NCBI GenBank assembly: GCA_030537455.1
Contig: JAUNMR010000019.1
Location: 1-64,000, forward strand
Source: Planctomycetia bacterium
GTDB lineage: Bacteria > Planctomycetota > Planctomycetia > Pirellulales > Thermoguttaceae
DNA: 64,000 nt
Direction: 5' to 3'
Part shown: positions 46,087-55,061 of the stretch, piece after piece
Position numbering within the stretch: position 1 is the stretch's first letter
Layout of the letters: each line of letters starts with the position of its first letter
The notes under the pieces: model-generated
The model's input: the letters and a program-made list of their open reading frames with translations, nothing else
Databases searched by the model: none
What the model was told of the DNA's origin: nothing
Made by a program: the position numbers and the translations under genes

Positions 46087-48441
46087 ATGGCAAATGCCAA
46101 ACCGATCGAGCAGCAAACCATTCGAGAGTTACGCGCGCTCGCTACCACGCTCAATCTAACCGGCTGGAGCCGTATGAGCAAAGATCGCCTCCAAGCGTTT
46201 CTTCGCGAGCGAATCTCCGCGCTGGTCGCCGCGCCCGATCAAGTTCCTGACGCCGCGGTTCTCGACGCCGTCAGTTCCGAAGTCAAAGCGCCGCAACGCG
46301 CTACGAAAAAAAATGCCAAAAACCAGTCGACGCCGTCCCAAGAGATCACCTTCTCTAACCCCATCGCCGCGCGGTCTCTCGATGCGATCAATGTCGCCCC
46401 GCAAGATTCTCTGACCTTCAATATTTCGGTTAAAACCTCCGCGTTTGTGCCCGCCGTTGGATCAAATGACGCGCTCCAGAACGCGCAGGAAAAAGCGCCA
46501 AACGTTCAACGCTCCGCCAAAAAGAACGCTAAAACTAAAAAGTCAGCCAAATCCGTAGAACGCGGCGTCGTCGAGAATAAAGTCGATGACAATAACGTCG
46601 TTACGCCACAAGAGAAAAGCGAACCGGTCGCACAGTCCGAACAGAACGCTAAGCCGAAAAAGTCCAATCGTTCACGCGCCACAAAAGCTAAAGTCGAACC
46701 TGTAAAGACGCAAGAGGATAAAACCGCGTCAAAGCAAGAGAAACAAGAAAGCACGACCGCTAAGTCGCGCCAGAGCGACAAACGCGAAAAGTCGGGTGAA
46801 CAAGCCAAAGAAGCCTCAGCCGAAGCGAACCTCGCGCCAAAAAAACCGCGTCGCTCCTCGCGCGTTAAATCTGTCGCGCCTAAGGAGTCGTCCCAAAAGA
46901 GTAGTGATAGCCAGCAGACCTTACTGCCCCTAGAGACCCCGAAAGCACAGGAAGACGCGCTCGCGCCGACGGAACCTGTCGCTGATACGAAAAAGAACGA
47001 AACCAACGCCCAAACGCCCAAAGAGGTCGACGCGACCGACCAAAAAGCGGACGCTAAAAAGTCGCGCTCCGCGCGCAAATCCAAGGGCGCCGCAAAAGTC
47101 GATGAAAAGACGCCGCGCGCGCCAAAGCAAGAAGACGCCAGCGTAACGACCGAGGAGCCAAGCGTAACGAGCGAGCAAGGTCAAGTCGTCGGGAAAGAAC
47201 AAGTCAACGACAGCGCGCCGACCAGCGACGCTGACGCCTCCAAAACCAAGCCCAGACGCACGCGCAAGTCGATCGACGAAACAAAGTCCAGTAGCGCCCC
47301 AAAACAGGACGCTAAGAGCGACCCCGCGGTCGCAGAAGACGGCGGCAAGGACGCCAAAGCACAAGAGTCGACCAGTGGCGCGAAGTCCAAGCCCACCGCC
47401 GACAAGCGTTCAGCTCAAAAGACCGAGGAACCGACCGAAAGCGTCGTCACTGCCGATGACGCTAATAAGCCCGAAACGTACGCGCCTGAAAACGCCAATA
47501 CTGTCGACAAAGGTTCAAACGCCGTCGACGACGTCGCGCACGTAAACGTCAACGCAAAGCCCGATCCACAAGAGGCGGCGCGCACGCAATCTTCTCCGGT
47601 ACGTGAGGCGTTACGTCGCTCGAAAATGCTCAGCTCCCCCAAAAATCTACGCGATCGACTCGTGCTATCGGTCTGCGACTCCTTCTGGCTACGCGCCGAC
47701 TGGGAGATCACCACGCAATTAATCGACCGCGTGCGCTCCGCCATGGGACGACACTGGCATGCGTCCGACCCCGCGCTGAGAGTCTATCTCGTCGATAAAG
47801 ACGATCGTAATTCTGGCATGCGACGTGAGCTCTACGCCGATCTGATTATCCGCGGCGGCGTCGAAAACTGGTATATTCCCGTGGAGAATCCGCCCGCCTC
47901 GTACTCCGTGGAACTAGGATACCTCACACGCGACAAGCAGTTCTTCACGATCATCTCCAGCAATGTTGTCACCACGCCGCAACAGTTTACTCGCGAGCCG
48001 TTTAGCCGCCTAAACTCCGCCGTACCCGACGACCGTTTGGGACTTATGACCTCGCGTGAAGCGTGGCTGGTTCAGCGTCGACATAAGCTCGGTTCGGAAC
48101 GGTTCCATTCTTCGAGCGCCTTCGATTCCGGCTTTAACTCCGGTTCGCGTTTCGGCGCTGAATTCGACCAGGAACGCGATAAATTCCTCTTCGCTATCGA
48201 CGCCGAAATCGTCATTAAGGGTCGCGTGGAACCAAATGCGCGCGTTACCGTTAAAGAGGAGCCGATCAAAGTCTCACACGAAGGAGAATTCTCCGTGAGA
48301 TTCAAATTGCCCGAAAGACGACACGTATATCCGGTCGTGGCTATCGACGCCAAGAGCGGTGAAAAACACACTATTATCCTCGCGGTCGATCGCAATACCA
48401 AGACGCTGGAAACCGATTACTTAGAGTCCCCGATCGACTAA
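46087..48441 (+). CDS. SAP/Rho-N-like and DUF4912 protein with long Lys-rich linker
   Basis: Residues about 8-45 (TIRELRALATTLNLTGWSRMS) match the helix-extended-loop-helix of SAP or Rho N-terminal domains, which bind nucleic acids. A 450-residue Lys/Ser/Ala/Glu-rich low-complexity linker follows. From about 518 the DUF4912 domain begins (RLVLSVCDSFWLRADWEI, then YADLIIRGGVENWYIPVENP and VELGYLT), ending in a beta-rich region. The function of DUF4912 is unknown. The ATG at 46087 has GGAGG six bases upstream. The protein is 784 residues. A role in nucleoid or RNA organisation is inference. Confidence 0.82.
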   Translation: MANAKPIEQQTIRELRALATTLNLTGWSRMSKDRLQAFLRERISALVAAPDQVPDAAVLDAVSSEVKAPQRATKKNAKNQSTPSQEITFSNPIAARSLDAINVAPQDSLTFNISVKTSAFVPAVGSNDALQNAQEKAPNVQRSAKKNAKTKKSAKSVERGVVENKVDDNNVVTPQEKSEPVAQSEQNAKPKKSNRSRATKAKVEPVKTQEDKTASKQEKQESTTAKSRQSDKREKSGEQAKEASAEANLAPKKPRRSSRVKSVAPKESSQKSSDSQQTLLPLETPKAQEDALAPTEPVADTKKNETNAQTPKEVDATDQKADAKKSRSARKSKGAAKVDEKTPRAPKQEDASVTTEEPSVTSEQGQVVGKEQVNDSAPTSDADASKTKPRRTRKSIDETKSSSAPKQDAKSDPAVAEDGGKDAKAQESTSGAKSKPTADKRSAQKTEEPTESVVTADDANKPETYAPENANTVDKGSNAVDDVAHVNVNAKPDPQEAARTQSSPVREALRRSKMLSSPKNLRDRLVLSVCDSFWLRADWEITTQLIDRVRSAMGRHWHASDPALRVYLVDKDDRNSGMRRELYADLIIRGGVENWYIPVENPPASYSVELGYLTRDKQFFTIISSNVVTTPQQFTREPFSRLNSAVPDDRLGLMTSREAWLVQRRHKLGSERFHSSSAFDSGFNSGSRFGAEFDQERDKFLFAIDAEIVIKGRVEPNARVTVKEEPIKVSHEGEFSVRFKLPERRHVYPVVAIDAKSGEKHTIILAVDRNTKTLETDYLESPID

Positions 48442-48633
48442 CCGCCCCTTTACGAATAGACGATCTAGCGCTACAATGGGAAAGCGTTTTTGAGCGTTTC
48501 ATGCGCCCACGACGAGCGCTCTACGCTGGTCGTGAGCGTCTTAGTCGACGCCACACGACGTGGACGCTCGACTCGTTTGTGCGCTTCCACGCGTCAATGT
48601 AAGGGAGCGGCGACGTCGCCGTTGGTTTTTTCA

Positions 48634-49572
48634 GTGGAAACAATTCGGAGTCTAAACGATTACCCCAGCGCGCTGAAACATTGCGTTGTGTCGATCGGTA
48701 AGTTCGACGGTCTACACCTGGGACACCGTCGCATAATCCAGCGCGCCGTAGCGCTCGCGCGAAATCTTAACGCTCCCGCTGTCGCCTTTACCTTCGAACC
48801 AACGCCCGCGAAGATTCTAAGACCGCAGAAAGCGCCCTGCCCGCTGTGCGACCCTGAGTTGCGTATTAAACTCATGGCGCAACTCGGTCTCGACGCTGTC
48901 GTTCTCTTTCCGACCACGCGCGAATTCCTGGAACAGAGCGCGCACGATTTCTTCCTCAAAACTCTTGTACAGAAGCTTGACGTCATTGCGCTTGTGGAGG
49001 GGCATAATTTCCACTTCGGTCGCAATCATGAGGGAAATGAACTTTTAACAACGCTCTGTCGTGAGCACAACGTAACGTTCGAAGTCGTCGACTTTGCGCA
49101 GTATGCCGGGCAGATAGTCTCCAGTAGCGCGATACGCGCTGCGCTGGCCAATGGCGACGTGTCGCTGGCGCACAAGCTACTGGGTCGTCCCTACGCTCTC
49201 TCGGGCATAGTCGGTCACGGCGACCAGCGCGGTCGCACGTTGGGGTATCCCACGGCTAACCTCGTAGAAACCACGACTTACCTTCCTGGTCATGGTCTTT
49301 ATGCGGCGCTGGCGCGTCTGCAAGACGGTCGAACCTACGCCGCGTCGGTCAATCTCGGGGGGAATCCGACCTTTGGCGTGACAGAAACCAAGATCGAATC
49401 TTACCTACTCGACTTCCACGGCGATCTCTACGATCAAGCGCTCACGCTCGAATTCCGCTACAAACTGCGCGACGTGGTGCATTTTCCGTCACAAGAGGCG
49501 TTTTTACAACAGTTACGGCACGACGTCGCACGCACGCGCGAACTTCTAGCGCTCGAGCTCACGACACGCTAG
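48634..49572 (+). CDS. ribF: Bifunctional riboflavin kinase/FAD synthetase
   Basis: RibF phosphorylates riboflavin to FMN and adenylylates FMN to FAD. The N-terminal FAD synthetase domain has GKFDGLHLGHRR (HxGH) and SSSAIRAALANG, and the C-terminal riboflavin kinase domain has GHGDQRGRTLGYPTANL and ASVNLGGNPTFG. The frame runs to a TTG at 48490, but VETIRSLNDYPSALK from the GTG at 48634 matches the family start and gives a normal 312 residues. The last 27 bases overlap the end of nnrD on the other strand. Confidence 0.9.
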   Translation: METIRSLNDYPSALKHCVVSIGKFDGLHLGHRRIIQRAVALARNLNAPAVAFTFEPTPAKILRPQKAPCPLCDPELRIKLMAQLGLDAVVLFPTTREFLEQSAHDFFLKTLVQKLDVIALVEGHNFHFGRNHEGNELLTTLCREHNVTFEVVDFAQYAGQIVSSSAIRAALANGDVSLAHKLLGRPYALSGIVGHGDQRGRTLGYPTANLVETTTYLPGHGLYAALARLQDGRTYAASVNLGGNPTFGVTETKIESYLLDFHGDLYDQALTLEFRYKLRDVVHFPSQEAFLQQLRHDVARTRELLALELTTR

Positions 49573-50589
49573 CCACGCATGCTGGTAGTAATCGAACGCG
49601 CAGGGCAGGAAGCGAATGATATCGCTTGCGGTTGCGCCGCGCGACACGAGGGTTGAACGCAGTTCCGCCGCCAGACCGTGCAGTGCGCAACCGATACGCG
49701 TAGCGTCCCAGCCAGAAGCGCCCTGCGCCATGAGACCGGTAATCAGCCCGGTCAATACGTCGCCGCTGCCGCCTGTCGCTAAGTTACTATTTCCAGTAAG
49801 GTTAGTACAGGTCAGGACGTCATAGCCCGAGGTGTTTTTACGCGCGGCGACAATTGTTGTCTCGTGTCCTTTGAGCGCCACTACAATCTCTTTTCCCTCA
49901 GGCATGACGCTCTTTTCTGACGCCAACAACTTCTCCGCCAAGCTCGTCACATAATCACGTGTCATCTCGAGTCGTTCCGTTGGACACTCGCCGGGCTTTT
50001 TGCCTGTCAGACGCGCAAACTCGCCGGGATGTGGGGTTAGCACTCTCGTACCGTACACGTAGCTAGGCGCTTCATCTGGGTTAAGAAGCGCCAACGCATT
50101 GAGCGCGTCGGCGTCAAAGACCATAGAATAATCCAATGCGCAAAAGCTCGTCTCCACAAGGCTCTTGATATTGTCCGAGACGCCCATGCCCGGTCCGACG
50201 CCAACGCTTCGTGCTCTTTCGAATATCGCGGGCATTTCATCAGTCTGTAACGAGAGAAGACGACCATGATCGTCGCACTCACAAGGTATCGTCGTATATT
50301 CCGGGCAGAATTGCGCGACCGTCTCCTGGATAACTTCTGGAACCGCCAAGCAAGTGAGACCCGCGCCGCTGACCACGCTCGCCGCGCCTGCAAGACTAAT
50401 CGCCCCGCTCATGCCACGAGAACCGCCGATCAAAAGAGCCGTGCCAAAAAACCCCTTATGCGCCGTGTCAGGACGAACAGGAAGAGACGGTAGAGAACGC
50501 CAAAACTCTGCACGACGCCCGTCCCTTTCTCTGTACGCCGTCACACGCCAAAGGTTTATCGTCTCTTGACTTGGAATATACGTCTGCAT
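49546..50589 (-). CDS. nnrD: ADP-dependent NAD(P)H-hydrate dehydratase
   Basis: This ribokinase-like enzyme repairs hydrated NAD(P)H. KGFFGTALLIGGSRGMSGA, GVGPGMG, TPHPGEFARLTG and the NSNLATGGSGDVLTGLITGL segment with the catalytic Asp are typical. The partner epimerase domain (NnrE), often fused, is absent, so only the C-terminal half of the YjeF pair is here. The ATG at 50589 (MQTYIPSQ) is preferred over the open frame to 50655. It converges on ribF. Confidence 0.9.
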   Translation of the reverse strand: MQTYIPSQETINLWRVTAYRERDGRRAEFWRSLPSLPVRPDTAHKGFFGTALLIGGSRGMSGAISLAGAASVVSGAGLTCLAVPEVIQETVAQFCPEYTTIPCECDDHGRLLSLQTDEMPAIFERARSVGVGPGMGVSDNIKSLVETSFCALDYSMVFDADALNALALLNPDEAPSYVYGTRVLTPHPGEFARLTGKKPGECPTERLEMTRDYVTSLAEKLLASEKSVMPEGKEIVVALKGHETTIVAARKNTSGYDVLTCTNLTGNSNLATGGSGDVLTGLITGLMAQGASGWDATRIGCALHGLAAELRSTLVSRGATASDIIRFLPCAFDYYQHAWLACRELER

Positions 50590-50750
50590 GTCTTTAAACC
50601 TGTTTAGTAAAAGGAAAGGGAGGTTGAGCGTCTCAATAACGCCATACGCGCTCAATCTCTATTATAACGCCCAAGGACCGTTTTTCCGTAACGTCCGCCC
50701 CCTTCTTTTTACAAACATATCGAGCGCTGAACCTAACTGCAAAATAGCTC

Positions 50751-50779
50751 TTATACAAAGACGCGCGTATATATATAAT
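50751..50779 (+). promoter_or_regulatory. Possible promoter of manC
   Basis: A perfect TATAAT (50774-50779) within a TA-repeat follows a poor -35 (TTATAC, 50751-50756) at 17 bases, 54 bases before the manC ATG. Confidence 0.4.
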
Positions 50780-50832
50780 CGGGAAGAATCCCCCACCCGT
50801 TTTGTCTCGTGATTGTTAGAAAGCGAAACGTC

Positions 50833-51951
50833 ATGCAAGAGCACAGCGACGCCACGAACGTATACGTCGTGATCATGGCCGGCGGCTCAGGAGTGAGACT
50901 GTGGCCCGAAAGCCGACAGAATCGTCCCAAACCATTCCTCAAACTCTGTGGCGACAAATCCCTCCTGCGACTCACCGCGGAGCGTATGTTACCACTGACG
51001 ACCCAAGACCGCGTCGTTCTGGTCGTGGCGCAACGTTTCGCGCAACTGGTTCGCGAGGAACTGCCGGAACTGCCAGAGTCGAACCTCCTTCTGGAGCCGT
51101 CGTCCCATAACACCGCGCCCTGCGTACTCTGGGCGGCAATGGAAATCTTACGACGCGATCCCAACGCGTCAATCGTCGTTGCGCCCGCGGATCACTTTGT
51201 CGCCCCGGAAGAACCATTTGTGCAAACGCTACGCGACGCGCTAGAGTTAGTGGAACAAGAGCCACAGCGCGTGGCGCTACTGGGCGTCGCGCCGACGCGC
51301 CCCTCGAACGCCTACGGCTATATCGAATGTGGCGAAACGCTCAGTTCACACCCCGACGCATATCGGGTTCTTTCCTTTCGGGAAAAGCCAGACGTGACGA
51401 CGGCGTTAGAATACCTCGCGTCAGGTCGTTTCCTCTGGAACTCCGGGCTATTTGTCTGCAAGGCGCGACGAATCGTCGAACTTTTCCAGGAACATGCGCG
51501 CGAATTACAGGACCTTTACCGCGATCTGACCGCGCTAGCGCGAGAGGTTGACACGGATCGCTCCCTGGCGACCTCGCGGAAATTTGAGTCGATCTACAAC
51601 GCCGCGGCGAATATCTCGGTCGACTACGCGGTACTAGAGCGCGTGCAAAACGCCGCGGTTCTGCGCGCTGAGCGATTCAACTGGAGCGACCTGGGCTCAT
51701 TCGAGGCGCTGGAACAACTGCCAAATCAACGCGCCCCAGACGACGCGCGCGTCATGACTGTCAATACGAAGAACGTCTACGTGCGAACCGCCGGGCAAGG
51801 CGCAAACAAACTCCTCGCGCTCGCTAATCTCGAGAACATACTGGTCGTCGATACCCCAGACGCGATCATGATCGTGCCAAAGGGAGACGACCAAGCGATC
51901 CGTTCGCTCGTTGAGCGTCTCAAAGAGCTGGCGCTGGAAGAATACCTATAG
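50833..51951 (+). CDS. manC: Mannose-1-phosphate guanylyltransferase
   Basis: ManC makes GDP-mannose from GTP and mannose-1-phosphate for polysaccharide or glycan synthesis. The nucleotidyltransferase signature IMAGGSGVRLWPESR is near residues 15-29, followed by PKPFLKL, the VAPADHFV metal-binding Asp segment, and FREKPD. The C-terminal left-handed helix ends at residue 372, so the isomerase domain of bifunctional forms is absent. The ATG at 50833 is preferred over a GTG at 50809. Confidence 0.92.
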   Translation: MQEHSDATNVYVVIMAGGSGVRLWPESRQNRPKPFLKLCGDKSLLRLTAERMLPLTTQDRVVLVVAQRFAQLVREELPELPESNLLLEPSSHNTAPCVLWAAMEILRRDPNASIVVAPADHFVAPEEPFVQTLRDALELVEQEPQRVALLGVAPTRPSNAYGYIECGETLSSHPDAYRVLSFREKPDVTTALEYLASGRFLWNSGLFVCKARRIVELFQEHARELQDLYRDLTALAREVDTDRSLATSRKFESIYNAAANISVDYAVLERVQNAAVLRAERFNWSDLGSFEALEQLPNQRAPDDARVMTVNTKNVYVRTAGQGANKLLALANLENILVVDTPDAIMIVPKGDDQAIRSLVERLKELALEEYL

Positions 51952-52264
51952 CGCGACGTACAGCGCTGTAAGCAGGCGCTACGACCGTGATTTGCCACGA
52001 CGTCGTGACCGCATAAAATCATAGACAAAGGGAAGATAATTACGCCGGTAATCCTTACCTATTCTACCTAAACTGTCAACATTACAGAGAAATGGATCCA
52101 CCGTGGAGTCATTTGGAAAAAAAACTGAGTTTTTCCCAATAAGACTCAATTACACATACAGAAATGACCGATAGTACCGTCACAGCCGTTAGCAGACTGA
52201 ATGGATTTTAGTTTGCTGAGCCCTATTGGATGATTCATGTGTAAATAGAGGTGGGTACAAGACC
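51952..52264. other. Leader of the beta-barrel gene
   Basis: About 310 bases with no gene. It includes the palindrome TCCACCGTGGA near 52096 and an A/T-rich hairpin near 52118-52142. No convincing -35/-10 pair is seen. Confidence 0.3.
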
Positions 52265-53851
52265 ATGTCTCGAAGCATCAAACTGATTATCGCAGGCCTT
52301 TGTTTAGCGCTTGCGTCCACGTCAACCGCTTCTGCCCAAGTATCGCAGATGCGATTATTTTCACCCTTCCCAGACGATCAGTTTGGCGGTGGGGTTTACG
52401 AGCACGAAGGCCTTTACGGAAGTATCGGCGCTGGTATCGTGAGTCTCTCCCAGCCTTCTGATCAGGTTGTCGGCAGCACCGAGGGCGGTACGCAATACGT
52501 TACAAACGTCATTCCGAACACGACCTCCAATGCGACTTCCACGACCTTCACTTATTCCGAACAAGTCAGCCAGATCAATACCTCGCAATTCCACGCTGAC
52601 TGGGAAACCGCGACGCAGTTCGTGATCGGAAACCAAGTTGGTCATCACGGTTGGGAATTCAAAGGTACGGTCGTTTCGCCGCAACGTTGTGACTACGACG
52701 GCATCTATGGCGGTATCGTCATCGAAGACCCCGCGGTCGTCAATGTCAATAACTACAACGTATACGGCTCATCCGGAAACTACTACGTTTGGACCGGCAA
52801 CAGCTACCAGCTGCTAGACCAACAAGGTTCCGGTAGCGTCAACCAAATCGGACGACTCTGGATGATCGTTGGGCTAGACTCCGTCGGTTCTTCCGGTACG
52901 TCCTACAATAGCAATACGAACAGCGGTAGTAGCACCACGAGCCAAACGAACCGCTACGCTTTCGTGCCAATGCCGATTACCTACGACGCGTACAACATCA
53001 TGTCGAAGGTTAATACCTGGAGCGTTGAAGCAATGTACACCTACCGCTTCCATCCGTTCCGTAGCGGTACGCTCGAAGCTCTCGGTGGTCTGCGCTACAC
53101 GGAATTCGACGGTCGCTTCAACTTCGCCGGTCATGCTAGCACTCAGAACGAATCGAGCTATAACATTACGGAAGTCAGCATCTTGAACACGAACACTCAA
53201 GGTTCTGGCGACAACCAACAGACCCAAACGTCTCAGAGCTACGGTTCCTACGACTACAACACCAACGCCAGCCGCGGCGCTGACCTCGGTTACTCCAAAT
53301 GGAACTTCCAGGCGGACAACCACCTCATTGGTCCTCAAGTCGGTTTGCGCTACACCGTCTCCAACAACCGCTGGCGATTCGCGGGCGAAGCGAAATACTT
53401 CGCTGGCTTCAACCGTCAGAACGTCTACGGCGACGGCACCCTCGGTCTGAAGGCTATGTCTGACAGCCCCGGTTCCGGTGGTAACAGCAACAACAACAAT
53501 AATAACAACAACTCCAACAACAGTAGCACGAACACCAGCGAGACCGGCGGTATCCAAACCTACACGCCTATCGGAGTTGTCAACAACGCGTTCGCTTACT
53601 CCAAGCACTATGACGCCTACTCCAACGGCGTTGACGGAAGCTTCTCCGCCACTTGGAACTGGACCGAAGCGATTGGATTCAAGATCTCCTACGAGATGCT
53701 ATACCTCGATAACATCGCTCGCGCTTCCGCGATCAACAACTACAGGATCAACGAAGACGGCTCGATCTTCGGCGTGAAAGCGCGTAAAAAGGATCGTAAC
53801 TTCGACCAATTCGTCCACGGCGTGATGTTCACCGTTATGGTCAACCGCTAA
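52265..53851 (+). CDS. Outer-membrane beta-barrel protein, planctomycete BBP-like
   Basis: A signal peptide (1-24, ending TASA) is followed by a 500-residue chain of alternating hydrophobic and polar strands, rich in Tyr, Asn, Gly and Ser. Segments such as VEAMYTYRFHPFRSGTLEAL, GGLRYTEFDGRF, IGPQVGLRYTVSNNRWRFAG and FKISYEMLYLD have the spacing of transmembrane beta strands. It recalls the BBP7-type planctomycete surface proteins, though that match is by pattern only. An Asn-rich loop near 406-425 is coded by an AAC/AAT microsatellite. Codon use is biased to C-ending codons, suggesting high expression. The ATG at 52265 has GAGGTGG ten bases upstream. Confidence 0.75.
   Translation: MSRSIKLIIAGLCLALASTSTASAQVSQMRLFSPFPDDQFGGGVYEHEGLYGSIGAGIVSLSQPSDQVVGSTEGGTQYVTNVIPNTTSNATSTTFTYSEQVSQINTSQFHADWETATQFVIGNQVGHHGWEFKGTVVSPQRCDYDGIYGGIVIEDPAVVNVNNYNVYGSSGNYYVWTGNSYQLLDQQGSGSVNQIGRLWMIVGLDSVGSSGTSYNSNTNSGSSTTSQTNRYAFVPMPITYDAYNIMSKVNTWSVEAMYTYRFHPFRSGTLEALGGLRYTEFDGRFNFAGHASTQNESSYNITEVSILNTNTQGSGDNQQTQTSQSYGSYDYNTNASRGADLGYSKWNFQADNHLIGPQVGLRYTVSNNRWRFAGEAKYFAGFNRQNVYGDGTLGLKAMSDSPGSGGNSNNNNNNNNSNNSSTNTSETGGIQTYTPIGVVNNAFAYSKHYDAYSNGVDGSFSATWNWTEAIGFKISYEMLYLDNIARASAINNYRINEDGSIFGVKARKKDRNFDQFVHGVMFTVMVNR
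53483..53521 (+). repeat. AAC/AAT trinucleotide repeat in the beta-barrel gene
   Basis: Eight consecutive Asn codons (53489-53512) lie in a run of Asn/Ser codons. The unit is three bases, so length change would alter loop size without a frameshift. Confidence 0.75.
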
Positions 53852-53866
53852 AGGACGAGAACGACG

Positions 53867-53895
53867 CGAGGAGCGTTCACGCGAATCGCTCCTCG
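53867..53895 (+). terminator. Stem-loop after the beta-barrel gene
   Basis: A perfect 9-bp inverted repeat (CGAGGAGCG 53867-53875, CGCTCCTCG 53887-53895) starts 15 bases after the stop. No T run follows, so it may protect the mRNA 3' end rather than terminate. Confidence 0.5.
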
Positions 53896-53962
53896 ACGTT
53901 AGAACGAATCCTACGGAACGTCGTGCGTGTGCCTAGCTCGTTCGGCGTTTCAAATGAAAACC

Positions 53963-54523
53963 CTCCCGATGCTCTGGTTCATGAATCTCATGATGCTGAA
54001 AACTGAGCGCGGATTCCGGGAGAGCCTAGCGAACCGGTTCAAGCCGCTCGTTAAAATGAATCCGCAGACCCTCAAAATCCTCTTTTGAGTCATCCGACGT
54101 CTGGGGACTGATCGTTCCAATTTAAGGTCGTCATGGAATGTGGCTGGGAACTATCGTCCCCAAACGTTCATTACCTCAAATGGAGACTCGTGTGATTCTC
54201 AGAGGATTTTGCGACAAGCGTTCTTCGAAGTAACATTGATTTCACCTCTGATCGATTGGTCAACCACTGCGAAGAATGACTTGACCCTCCGAGCGTCCAA
54301 TGCCCAAGCAAGACGCTCCCGTCCGATTAGATATGACCCACACTACGCGGTCGAACGTCGGACTCTCGAGTCGTACAATACGCGCTCGACCAAATGTCTG
54401 TCGTTCGCCGACAACGTACCAACAAACCAACGACGTCCATGACGGGGATCTTCGCCTCGTGCCCAAAACGGACGCAGGCGAAAATGGCTTCTAGGGAGCG
54501 CGACTTCGGTCCGCTCCTTTTTT
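53963..54523 (+). ncRNA. Candidate structured non-coding RNA or long structured 3' UTR
   Basis: About 560 bases without a credible ORF contain a chain of exact inverted repeats: CTCCCG/CGGGAG (53963, 54017), GCGGATTC/GAATCCGC (54009, 54058), GGGGAC/GTCCCC (54103, 54156) enclosing GTTCCA/TGGAAT (54114, 54134), TCAGAGG/CCTCTGA (54199, 54245), GAGCGTC/GACGCTC (54291, 54312), GGTCGA/TCGACC (54349, 54386), TGTCG/CGACA (54399, 54409) and TTCGCC/GGCGAA (54451, 54477). It ends in a UUCG-capped terminator. The hallmarks of tmRNA, RNase P RNA and SRP RNA were not found. The 5' end and promoter are undefined. Some short repeats are expected by chance. Confidence 0.35.
54493..54523 (+). terminator. Rho-independent terminator with UUCG tetraloop
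   Basis: GGAGCG (54495-54500) pairs with CGCTCC (54512-54517), a bulged C follows, then GAC-TTCG-GTC forms a stable tetraloop stem, and TTTTTT starts at 54518. It lies 640 bases after the nearest upstream plus-strand gene. Confidence 0.85.
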
Positions 54524-55061
54524 ATTACCGCCTCGACGTCAAAAAAGTCATGCGAAAGTCTGACACGACTTGACAAATTGTCGCTCAATGAGAAAATGTG
54601 CGAGAGTAGTCGGTTGTACGAAAGTTACGTCAAGGTAGACGCAATGCGATAAGTCGGGTATGCCGCGCTCGTTCGACTCACAACAAATTATCCGCCGCCA
54701 TGGTTAAAACGAATCTCATTCGCCTTGCCATTTTGTCAGAACGCGCCGAGCGTCGCAATGGTCGGGGTGTTCGTACGCGTGAGAAGACGCTGGAGATACG
54801 ACGTCGCGTCGTTCTTCCTTTGTCACACGCGCGGCGTTCTATTCCATGCGCACGCGCGTTGTCTGTCTACATGACGTTATGCTCTCTTTTAGATCGCGAC
54901 TTATTCTCTATCGCTCTTTTCTCTCTAAGCGCTTCGATCGCTTGCCTCGTTGCGAACAAAAGGCAACTTTCTCAACCCGCTCTGTGTGTAAAGCGCATTG
55001 GAACCGCTTCGTTCCGACGCCGCTGTGATTCGCTTTATTACGCCTTCGGAGACGTTTCCTG
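54524..55061. other. Intergenic region upstream of the Na/Pi symporter
   Basis: A TTGACA occurs near 54570 but lacks a good -10. An open frame from 54700 to 55062 (120 codons) abuts the symporter start with a TGATG overlap. Its Arg/Ser/Leu-rich product resembles no family, so it is not called. Confidence 0.3.

Noticed and set aside
53990..54523. tmRNA or RNase P RNA for the structured region
   Set aside because: Neither the tmRNA tag peptide and tRNA-like ends nor the conserved GAGGAAAGTCCG and ACAGAA segments of RNase P RNA are present on the strand.
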